A DNA stretch of 10,569 nucleotides from CAZRQL01 sp964602415. Its GTDB lineage: Bacteria; Bacteroidota; Bacteroidia; Cytophagales; Flammeovirgaceae. Under the pieces are notes generated by a model. It had not been told where the DNA came from, made no database searches, and saw only the letters and a list, made by a program, of their open reading frames with translations. Position 1 is the stretch's first letter. Each line of letters starts with the position of its first letter. Both the position numbers and the translations under genes were made by a program. Shown here piece by piece: positions 1-7,116 of the stretch. The DNA is taken from contig CAZRQL010000053.1 of the NCBI GenBank assembly GCA_964602415.1, positions 1 to 10,569 of the forward strand, in the 5' to 3' direction.

Positions 1-1787
1 TCCAAGCCGTCTATCATCCAAGTGTCGTTCACCCCGTCGCCGTTGGGCGTGAAGACGTTGGGAATAATTAGTTGACAAACTGTTATTGTAATGTTAATGG
101 TGTCATAAAAGGTACAATGTGCTATACTTAAAGATGTGATAACTTGCGAAGGTACTTTGGCTCTGTAAACGCCGCCCATTTGACCATTTGGCCAAACGAC
201 CTCGCCATGAATAGCCCTGAGTCGGATGTTTGATATTATACCTTCACACAAAACGGTGTCTTCCGGTACTGCAATGGGTTTTCGGATGTACCTAACTTCA
301 AGTTCATCCTTTATTTCACACTCAGCTTGTTTGATTTCAACACTGTATTTGCCTTCTCTGTCGATGGTATAGATAGGGTCTGTGTTACCGTCTTGCCATT
401 TGTATTGGCCATTGGGCAAACCGACATCCAACGTGATACTGCTTCCTTGGCACAAGAGCGTATCTAATGGAAGTTTTCTGGGTATTCTGCCTCGCTCGTC
501 GTAAACAATAACTGAATCTCTTGATTTGCAAGGCCCTAAAATCACATCAAGCCAGTAAATACCCGGCTCTGTAACCACAAAAGTCTCTCCTCGCGACCCG
601 TCATGCCACTGTATTTCTCCATTTCTTGGGTTAGGGGCACTGAGCACAATGGGGGGGCTGTTTTTGCAAATACTCGTATCCGGCCCCAAATTAGGTCTTA
701 TGGGTAACTCCGGAATATTTGCCTCCATCAACACAATTTCATCTATTGCATGTGCAAAATTAGTATCTTTTACCCTTTTATTTTTAAACATAGGTCCGTT
801 GTAATCAGACCAGTCTCTATAATCATGATACCGCCACAAAACCAAGGATTTTTCATAGGGCAAGACATTGCCGACTATTAGGGTTGTGTAGTCCTTATCT
901 GCTACAAAACAGTCTTCAACAAGCGTCCATTCATAACCAATCGGTTCTTTTGGCACAACGACCGGACATATCTTTGCAAACTGATCATCTATATTGCTAT
1001 CGCATAACTTGTTAAAATAAGAAAACCAATATCTATTAACAGTATCCTTATTATTGTTTATGTAATTATCGGTTAAAACAGTGTCTGAATTGAAAATAGG
1101 CGGTAGAATGGTATCTGAAAGTGCCAAACCAATGTTATTGGTTTTAGATATGTATGGGGCAGCTGTGGCCCAAAAAGAACCATAGTATATTTTACCTTTT
1201 TCGATTTTTTTTAGTAACTTTGTACTGATATGACTATAATGAGATAATATTGGGGAATATCTAAAGTCATTTGGGGGAATTGGTTTGACAAACCAATCTA
1301 TTCTTTGTCGGTTATAGTCTTCATCAACATATCCGGAAACTATGCCAATTAATATTTTCCCAAGTGTTTTTGGCCTTGAAAATCTTTTACCAACCCCATC
1401 AAGATCTAATTCCTTTGTATAGGAGGCATCACATTGGTAATAAAAGTAATCTATATCTTGATTGATTATATTCGTACGGTTAGTTCTATGCCAGTTTCCC
1501 AGCATATCAGAATAGTCATATTTTGAAGTGTAAAAATCCGGGTCTAAATATTTTTTTACGCTCTTGTAATATAGATTGAAAGCAGATCTATACTTGCTTT
1601 CATCGTACCACTCATAAGTAAGGTATGTTTTGCAAAAATCCTGATGAAGTAATTCTTCAAATGAGTGGTTGGGAACTAAGTTCTGTCCATAAACGATAGA
1701 CTTACACAACAATAAAACCCAAAAAACTCCCCCAATTTTTGGTTTGGGAGAGTTTTGGGCGCTTTTTTTAAAAAACACCTTATCCAT
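1..1787 (-). CDS. Secreted surface protein with gliding-motility-type (CHU_C) C-terminal domain, partial at 3' end
   Basis: The minus-strand frame is open from an ATG at 1787 to the left edge (595 codons plus two bases) and has no stop in the window. Residues 1-34 form a signal peptide: a basic N-region, a hydrophobic core around residues 19-27 and likely cleavage before Q35. The mature start, QNLVPNHSFEE, is the opening seen in many secreted Bacteroidota proteins. A region to about residue 330 resembles the beta-rich N-terminal domain of such proteins (a 'GKIYYGSFWA...NNIGLALSD' stretch). Three short Ig-like repeats follow, opening near C374 (DTSICKN), C446 (DTLLCQG) and 'DTVLCEG', each with a W-x-[DN]-G core. 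From about residue 571 it reads IIPNVFTPNGDGVNDTW, the hallmark start of the CHU_C domain (TIGR04131 type), a T9SS export and anchoring signal. The remainder lies left of the window. It starts 3 bases after the stop of the upstream T9SS gene, so the two are probably cotranscribed. Ligand and function are unknown. Confidence 0.88.
   Translation of the reverse strand, partial: MDKVFFKKSAQNSPKPKIGGVFWVLLLCKSIVYGQNLVPNHSFEELLHQDFCKTYLTYEWYDESKYRSAFNLYYKSVKKYLDPDFYTSKYDYSDMLGNWHRTNRTNIINQDIDYFYYQCDASYTKELDLDGVGKRFSRPKTLGKILIGIVSGYVDEDYNRQRIDWFVKPIPPNDFRYSPILSHYSHISTKLLKKIEKGKIYYGSFWATAAPYISKTNNIGLALSDTILPPIFNSDTVLTDNYINNNKDTVNRYWFSYFNKLCDSNIDDQFAKICPVVVPKEPIGYEWTLVEDCFVADKDYTTLIVGNVLPYEKSLVLWRYHDYRDWSDYNGPMFKNKRVKDTNFAHAIDEIVLMEANIPELPIRPNLGPDTSICKNSPPIVLSAPNPRNGEIQWHDGSRGETFVVTEPGIYWLDVILGPCKSRDSVIVYDERGRIPRKLPLDTLLCQGSSITLDVGLPNGQYKWQDGNTDPIYTIDREGKYSVEIKQAECEIKDELEVRYIRKPIAVPEDTVLCEGIISNIRLRAIHGEVVWPNGQMGGVYRAKVPSQVITSLSIAHCTFYDTINITITVCQLIIPNVFTPNGDGVNDTWMIDGL
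1718..1759 (-). terminator. Terminator-like hairpin inside the 5' end of the CHU_C gene
   Basis: An imperfect inverted repeat pairs 1718-1735 with 1744-1759: seven pairs (CCCAAAA/TTTTGGG), a two-base bulge, three pairs, one mismatch and five pairs, around an 8-base loop (1736-1743). On the minus-strand transcript it is followed by UUUUAUU (1717-1711). On the plus strand a T7 run follows three bases after the stem. It lies about 10 codons into the downstream gene, just past the stop of the upstream one, so it could be an intrinsic terminator or attenuator between the two secreted-protein genes. No function is shown. Confidence 0.45.
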
Positions 1788-1790
1788 AAG

Positions 1791-3711
1791 TTACTGTTTA
1801 ATATAACGCCAAATGTACTCATTCACACCATCGCTCAACTTGACAATATATAGGCCATTTTGCAATGACATAACTGAAAAGTTGATAAGTTGCTTGTCTG
1901 AGGTTTGAACCGCTTGCAAGTTGTTTTGCATATCAAATATACTAAGTGTGTAATTGTAACCAATCGAGTGAGTAGGAGCAGGCGGCATTCCTGAAGGCTC
2001 AAAGAAAGCCAAACTCATGTCCACCGCCCCCGGATTGGGGTAAATCATAGGGCTTAGCTGCTCAATCCCACCCGATTGAGCCTGACCCATAAAACAATTT
2101 CCGCTTGTACAACTGGACAGAACCTTTACCGTATCAAGAAAACGGTTATTACCTGAGGTTATTTCGATTTGGTAGTCGTTAGGAGCTATTCCGTTGAGAT
2201 AGAACAGGGCTCGGCTTGTATTGGCAGTATCAAAAAATACAGTTTGTCCGTTTGAAAGACTTTTTAGCTTAACGGAATAAGTGCCTATGACGTGCGAGGA
2301 CTTACTGTATTGATTGGTATCGGATACATGATGCCATTTCAGTGCCATAACATTATGAAAAGTGGGGGTAAAACTGTTGCTTTCTCTTGCATATAGATTT
2401 GAAAACTGAGGTACATACCTGCCCAGAGCCTCATGGTATCTCACGTTTTCAGATGATGTATCCCACCAGACAGGGAAAAGATCGCCCCAGTCAGGGTAAG
2501 GATTATCCTCGTCATCAGGGAAAAGGTTGTCCCAATCCGGCATAAGGTCTTCAATACTCCAGCCGCCGCCAAAATCAGGATTTTTAAACCTTCTTACTAA
2601 AATTCCCAATGAACAGCTATAATCTGCATTTTCACAAGGATCAATGAGTATATTTCGATTCACCTCAGCCCATCCACAAGCATTTACTGCTCTTGCAGTA
2701 ACTCCAACAAAACCCTCACCAACAGCATGACCAGTTCGCAGATGATTCCCAATTTGCCGAACGTAACTTTTGCCTAAGGTCAATTTGCTAAGATCAGAGC
2801 TTTTCCACTCCAAGTTAAAATGCACTCCAAATACATAGTTTGGATGTGGCATCAAAGGCGTGAAGGTTGTATTGTCATCTATACACAAATTTAACCCGTC
2901 TTGGGGATAAGAATCCTTAGGGTCACAACTGCTGGCAATAGCAGTAGGACTTTCCGGCTTACCTACCCTGATATAAACTACCCTGTCTTTAGCCATGCAG
3001 CCTCCACTGTATTTTGATACAGTCAGTTTGATCCAGCCGTCAGGTCCATCCCCACTAACTTGAATTTCTATTCCCGATTTACGGGGGGAAATTAATTCTT
3101 TTGTTGAAAAAGACTTTAGACTGTCTCCGGTTGCCTTAACAAACTGAGCTTTTTCGTATTCACTAATTTGCCAAAGCAATGTATCACAACCGCTTGCAAT
3201 ACTGAACTTTGCTGAACTACCCGGGCAAATGACGTAGATACTATCGCCATCGACTGTGGGCATTTTTATTTCAAAATTACTGACAACCAGCGCACTAATA
3301 TCTGAAATAGAGTTAGTTATAAATGCGTCCCAGATAGTCGAAGCCTGACTGGAATTTTGGGGAGGTTGATCATTTGGGGTAAGCCCGAAGACTGACATCC
3401 ATGCAGGGACAAAAACTGTCTCGACATAATAAATCCCATCAGTTGTATCTGCTGTAAATGTAAAAGAGGACGAACTTTGTGAAGACCAAGCTGGTTTTGA
3501 ACTTCCAAATTTGTAACTCCGCCAATAATGCTTGCCGGGCACTGGTGGGTTTGATGTGTTAAAAGTAAACATATCACCACTTTTTAATACCTGTGTGGGT
3601 GAATTGGTAATAAATTGGGCTTCAACCGTTTGTGCGGCTGCAAAAAGGAGGACGAACAGGGCGGACTTCAGCAGTCTCGCGGGGGGGGGGGGGGGTGATA
3701 AACTTTTTCAT
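1791..3711 (-). CDS. T9SS-secreted protein with type A sorting domain; start separated from body by a G15 frameshift tract
   Basis: The body is open from an internal ATG at 3572 (593 codons), but that start would give no signal peptide. Reading further upstream in the same frame gives a good signal-peptide core, ARLLKSALFVLLFAAAQ, with a cleavage region at TVEAQ. The ATG that should serve it (3711, MKKFIT) is one base out of phase across a run of 15 G (3681-3695). As written, translation from 3711 stops at 3622-3624 after 29 residues. With 14 G the product would be MKKFITPPPPARLLKSALFV and onwards, 639 residues. The C-terminus (about residues 509-593 counted from 3572) has IYPNP and ends in a YIVKLSDG...YIWRYIKQ strand, typical of the type A T9SS sorting domain (TIGR04183). 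The middle has Ig/PKD-like segments and several cysteines, plus a duplicated acidic/aromatic motif (344-371). The role is unknown; it is probably a surface or secreted adhesin-like protein. It may be phase-variable, a decayed gene or a sequencing artefact. Confidence 0.8.
3681..3695. repeat. Homopolymer tract of 15 G inside a signal-peptide coding region
   Basis: Fifteen consecutive G (C on the coding minus strand) lie between codon 6 of the start at 3711 and the hydrophobic core of the signal peptide. Tracts this long are prone to slipped-strand length changes. Lengths of 14 or 17 put the ATG in frame with the 593-codon body; 15 and 16 do not. In-frame lengths differ only in the number of prolines in the signal peptide's N-region. 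Confidence 0.95.
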
Positions 3712-3861
3712 AAATAGACTTGGAAAAAAAGCCGCTTGAATTTACTACTTGGAAAATGAAAATCCAAATTTTTTTAGTATAATTTTCCCCTGTGTATTGC
3801 ACTAAATTAAATACAAATTTTTCAATTGTTTTAAACGGAAAAGCAAAAATGTTCATCGTAC

Positions 3862-3869
3862 CAAACATA
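3862..3869 (-). promoter_or_regulatory. Possible Bacteroidota -7 box for the T9SS gene pair
   Basis: The minus strand reads TATGTTTG, an exact match to the Bacteroidota -7 consensus TAnnTTTG, but no good -33 TTTG is seen at the usual distance. It would leave a leader of about 145 bases before the ATG at 3711. It is back to back, 3 bases apart, with the engB box at 3873-3880, so the two promoters could compete for polymerase. Confidence 0.25.
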
Positions 3870-3872
3870 AGC

Positions 3873-3880
3873 TACCTTTG
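3873..3880 (+). promoter_or_regulatory. Probable Bacteroidota -7 box for engB
   Basis: TACCTTTG followed by C is an exact match to the Bacteroidota -7 element TAnnTTTG. It lies 36 bases before the preferred engB ATG at 3916, so the leader would be short. No clear TTTG is present 17-23 bases upstream, so only half of the promoter is supported. Confidence 0.42.
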
Positions 3881-3915
3881 CACAATAAAGATAATTCTAC
3901 TTGCAACGCAACAAC

Positions 3916-4512
3916 ATGAAAATCAACAAAGCTGAATTTATAGGCTCTTTTGTAGAAGCAGAAAAGTGCCCTGCGCCCGACAAACCCGAATACGCCTTCA
4001 TCGGACGCTCCAACGTAGGCAAGTCTTCGCTGGTCAACGCCCTGACAGAGCGCAAAGATTTGGCACATATCTCTTCAACGCCGGGCAAAACTCAGACCAT
4101 CAATTATTTTTTGGTCAATAAACTTTGGTACTTGGTGGATTTGCCCGGCTACGGATACGCTCAGGTAAGCAAAGACAAAAGAGAACAGTTTGCCGAAATC
4201 ATAGACAACTACCTGCAAAAAAGAGAAAACCTGCTTTGCGTGTTTGTGTTGGTGGACATCCGACTACCCCAACAAGCAAAAGACCGCGAATTTATGCGCA
4301 AACTCACACTCATGGGGATGCCGCTCGCGGTTGTTTTTACCAAAGCCGATAAACTGTCTGCCTTGCAAGCGCAAAAAGCCATTGATGCTTACAAAGCTCA
4401 ACTCCTTGAGGACTTTGAAGAACTGCCCACCATCTTCGTAACCTCCTCACAATCAAAAAAAGGCATCGGGGAAATATTGGACTTTATTGCGGAGGTAAAC
4501 AGCAAATTCTAA
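3916..4512 (+). CDS. engB: Ribosome-biogenesis GTP-binding protein EngB (YihA/YsxC)
   Basis: This cytosolic GTPase of the TrmE-Era-EngA-EngB family acts in assembly of the large ribosomal subunit and is usually essential. Counted from the ATG at 3916 (198 residues, the usual family size), the order is: N-terminal MKINKAEFIGSF, G1/P-loop GRSNVGKS (30-37), switch region STPGKTQTINYF (54-65), G3 DLPGYGYA (75-82), G4 TKAD (142-145) and G5 SSQSKKG (177-183). All nucleotide-binding motifs are intact. A TTG five codons upstream (3901) could also start it, but family proteins begin close to MKI-x-x-AEF, so the ATG is preferred. Its TAA (4510-4512) overlaps the stop of the convergent acyl-CoA reductase gene by 3' ends, leaving no room for a terminator between them. 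Confidence 0.96.
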   Translation: MKINKAEFIGSFVEAEKCPAPDKPEYAFIGRSNVGKSSLVNALTERKDLAHISSTPGKTQTINYFLVNKLWYLVDLPGYGYAQVSKDKREQFAEIIDNYLQKRENLLCVFVLVDIRLPQQAKDREFMRKLTLMGMPLAVVFTKADKLSALQAQKAIDAYKAQLLEDFEELPTIFVTSSQSKKGIGEILDFIAEVNSKF

Positions 4513-5492
4513 CCCAAATCAACCAAAAAGCGCATGGTATCAATCTCATCGGCGCAAAAGAAAATGTCCGGTTGTTGGGAACTGCCAAAAGGCAAAAACT
4601 GCCTACCTACGACACACTGAATTTGCGAAGCCATTTCATTGAGCCATGTTTTCAGCTGATTTTCAGAGCTATAAAAGCGATAATAGAGCGAAGAAACAGG
4701 AGAATGTAAGTTTTCGCTTTCCACCAACATCACAGCCCCGTTGTCGTAGTGAGGGGTGTGAGAAAGCAGCAGACAGGCTTTTTGGTAGTCGTAATTATTG
4801 GCGTATTTGTGGTTTTGGGCGCACTCGAAAGCGCGGGCTTGAAGGGCGGACAGCAAACGCTCTGTTTCAAAGCCTTGCGGCAGCCAAATCGAAGACACAC
4901 TCCGACAGCCCAGCCCAAAATAATCAAACACATCGTCGGCCAACAAAGCCAACTCATCATCGGTTTCGTCGCCTTGTAAAATAGCTACTGCGGTGCGGTT
5001 TTTGCGAATAATGTGCGGGTATTTGCCAAAATAATACTCAAAGTAGCGTGATGTGTTGTCGCTGCCTGTGGCAATAAAAGCATCGCAACCGTTGAGCCTA
5101 TCGGCAAACTCGAAGCGACCGGCTTGAGGGAAAAGTGCCAATACTTCTCTGGGCAAATAGTCATCTTGCGAACTTAGCTTGCCCACCAAATAATGCCCCG
5201 CCAACAGCACCAACAGGGCATCTTGGAAGCCCACCAAAGGGATATTGCCCGCCATAACGACACCAACTTTTTTGGGGGTTGGGACTGAAGGATAAATAGC
5301 CGCAAATTCCTCAAGCCTATCGAAATACCTCAAAATGCCCTGTATGGCTTTTTTGACATTTGAGGGCGTGAACCAACCATTTCTAAGGGCAGCTTGTTGC
5401 GCCCAAATCTCATGGTCGGCTTGGGCAATGGCATCTCTCCATGCCCAAAAAGGCTCAAGCCTTTCGGCTGTATCGGACATCAACTCAACCAT
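4509..5492 (-). CDS. Acyl-CoA reductase (LuxC-like family)
   Basis: This looks like the short Bacteroidota acyl-CoA reductase of the LuxC/aldehyde-dehydrogenase-like superfamily (Pfam PF05893 type), which uses NAD(P)H to reduce fatty acyl thioesters to aldehydes. Visible features are VGVVMAGNIPLVGFQD (76-91), ATGSDNTSRYFEYYFG (141-156), RKNRTAVAIL (163-172) and a cysteine in YFGLGCRSVSS (C196) at the expected place of the catalytic thiol. At 327 residues it is shorter than classical LuxC (about 480). No other lux genes are present, so bioluminescence is not implied; a role in fatty aldehyde or lipid metabolism is an inference. Two starts are possible: ATG 5492, which overlaps the kinase gene by 13 bases, or ATG 5480 (MSDTAERL), whose A is shared with the kinase TGA in a TGATG overlap. 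The second resembles a coupled start and gives 323 residues. Confidence 0.85.
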   Translation of the reverse strand: MVELMSDTAERLEPFWAWRDAIAQADHEIWAQQAALRNGWFTPSNVKKAIQGILRYFDRLEEFAAIYPSVPTPKKVGVVMAGNIPLVGFQDALLVLLAGHYLVGKLSSQDDYLPREVLALFPQAGRFEFADRLNGCDAFIATGSDNTSRYFEYYFGKYPHIIRKNRTAVAILQGDETDDELALLADDVFDYFGLGCRSVSSIWLPQGFETERLLSALQARAFECAQNHKYANNYDYQKACLLLSHTPHYDNGAVMLVESENLHSPVSSLYYRFYSSENQLKTWLNEMASQIQCVVGRQFLPFGSSQQPDIFFCADEIDTMRFLVDLG

Positions 5493-7054
5493 TTGATTAC
5501 CAAGTTTCTTAAGTCTTGCTTTTCAAAAGGCTTCTTCAAAATATCGTCATAAATCATCTCGGGAAAAAGTGTCTGCACGGCGGATTTGTCGTAGCCTGTT
5601 ATGAGCACTACGGGCGGGCGTTTGAGTGAAGGATCGCGCTTGTAGATATCGAGCACTTGCCCTCCACTGAGCACAGGAAGCTCCAAATCAAGCAAGAGCA
5701 AATCAAAACACTCTTGTTCGAGCTTTTTTATGGCTGTGCTGCCATCAGAAGCCGTTGTGATATCTACATTCAGACCCATTAGATTGCTTTTGATAACGAG
5801 CAAATTTAAAATTGAGTCGTCCACAGCCAATATCTTTTTGGCTTTCAAATCAATATCGTTTTGCACTTTTGCAAGATTCGGGGGGTGGTGAACTTTTCGG
5901 TAAGGCAAAGTAAATGAAAAAATACTGCCTACGCCTATTTGACTCTGAACATTTACGCTACCTCCTTGCAATTCAATAATTTGCTTGACGATGGTAAGCC
6001 CCAAGCCCGTACCGCCATGCACTTGTTCGCTGTTAAACCTATCCTGAACAAATGGCTCAAAAATGCTCTGCAATTTTTCCGGTAAAATCCCTCTACCTGT
6101 ATCCTGTACCTCAAAGAGCAATACTTCCGGCTGTTGCAAACCCACCCGTAACTCTACACCGCCTGAAAAAGTAAATTTTACGGCATTGCTGAGTAAATTG
6201 AAAAGAACTTGGGAAAGTCTAAAACCATCGGCGTAGATATAAGAAGGCACCTGTGGATCAATTCTATACGTGAGACTCAGCTTTTTTTCACTGGCCAAGG
6301 CCTGAAAACTCAGGTTTATGGTTTCAATAACTTCGTAAAGATTTACTTCTTGATTAACAAACGACATTTTTCCTGACTCCAACTTAGCCAAATCCAATAA
6401 ATCATCCACCAAAGTCTTCATGTGAGAGGCCACATGGTTGAGTACCCGAAAATATTGTCCGATTTTGGTTTTGTCATTCGCGTCAATGAGATGTAAAATC
6501 CCTATCATATTGTTGATGGGAGCGCGCAAGTCGTGGCTCGCTTTGGCAAAAAACTCATTTTTAAACTGCCTTTCCTGCTCTAACTTCTGGTTTTTGAGTC
6601 TGATGATTTCATTTTCTAAGGCTATGTTTTTGTTTTGAATAGCCAACATTTCATTTTCAATGGACGATATGCGCTGCCTGATAATGGTATCTGAGAGCAT
6701 ACTCTCTACATCGCGCAGTATCCAAAGATAAACCTCGCGCTCGTTGTCATAATCTTTGATTATGATATAATCAAAAATCTGCACAGTACCATCGGGCAAA
6801 TTGGTTTCTACCCTAGGAAAAACCAACTCAGTACCTGATGCAAGGGCAAGCAAATCTGCTTTGGTGCCATTAAAAAAAGTATCGCAAGAAAACACATCAT
6901 CGCCAAGTTGATAGGGTGGTGTGAAAAAAGTGTTGCAAGAACCCAAAAAACAACCTGAATCGCTCAAAAGATTGACCTGACACCTCACAGTCTTGGCGAG
7001 GTAATTTATTTTTTTTGTTTCCAACAAGTTAAGTTCACCTATAAAGACATTCAT
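5480..7054 (-). CDS. Soluble hybrid sensor histidine kinase with C-terminal receiver domain
   Basis: A 524-residue kinase with no transmembrane segment, so it probably senses an intracellular signal. A PAS-like N-terminal part (about 20-120) includes 'NLPDGTVQIFDYIIIKD' and 'VYLWILRDVE'. A coiled-coil linker (about 121-168) rich in E, N, I and L follows. The HisKA dimerisation domain carries H174 in ASHDLRAPIN. The HATPase_c domain has the N box LFNLLSNAVKF (N290), G1 DTGRG (318-322) and G2 GGTGLGL (347-353). The C-terminal receiver (about 405-524) has acidic D412/D413, phospho-acceptor D456 in LLLLDLELP, T486 and K508 in KKPF. All catalytic residues are present. Four cysteines cluster near the N-terminus (C25, C35, C40, C57). 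No separate response regulator or HPt gene is nearby. It ends in a TGATG overlap with the acyl-CoA reductase gene, and the SpmA-SpmB gene ends 62 bases upstream, so an operon is likely. Confidence 0.94.
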   Translation of the reverse strand: MNVFIGELNLLETKKINYLAKTVRCQVNLLSDSGCFLGSCNTFFTPPYQLGDDVFSCDTFFNGTKADLLALASGTELVFPRVETNLPDGTVQIFDYIIIKDYDNEREVYLWILRDVESMLSDTIIRQRISSIENEMLAIQNKNIALENEIIRLKNQKLEQERQFKNEFFAKASHDLRAPINNMIGILHLIDANDKTKIGQYFRVLNHVASHMKTLVDDLLDLAKLESGKMSFVNQEVNLYEVIETINLSFQALASEKKLSLTYRIDPQVPSYIYADGFRLSQVLFNLLSNAVKFTFSGGVELRVGLQQPEVLLFEVQDTGRGILPEKLQSIFEPFVQDRFNSEQVHGGTGLGLTIVKQIIELQGGSVNVQSQIGVGSIFSFTLPYRKVHHPPNLAKVQNDIDLKAKKILAVDDSILNLLVIKSNLMGLNVDITTASDGSTAIKKLEQECFDLLLLDLELPVLSGGQVLDIYKRDPSLKRPPVVLITGYDKSAVQTLFPEMIYDDILKKPFEKQDLRNLVIKWLS

Positions 7055-7116
7055 AGGCCAAAAATAAACTTTATTTCCAAAAAAACATACATCATAAAAA
7101 TGTTAATTCTCTGAGG

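Noticed and set aside
651..657. Run of seven G in the CHU_C gene
   Set aside because: It is in frame (Pro-Pro codons) and short enough to be ordinary; nothing suggests a shift here.
3532..3717. Plus-strand open frame across the G tract
   Set aside because: It lies antisense to the T9SS signal-peptide region and reads through poly-glycine; it has no domain and no plausible start context.
4646..4984. Plus-strand open frames opposite the acyl-CoA reductase gene
   Set aside because: They are low-complexity shadows of a well-supported gene on the other strand.
4509..5492. Bioluminescence (lux) function
   Set aside because: Only a LuxC-like reductase is present; there are no luciferase, LuxD or LuxE genes, and such reductases occur in non-luminous Bacteroidota.
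7059..7066. TATTTTTG on the minus strand just before the kinase start
   Set aside because: It matches the -7 consensus but is only a few bases from the ATG and lacks a spaced -33 element, so a promoter here is unlikely.
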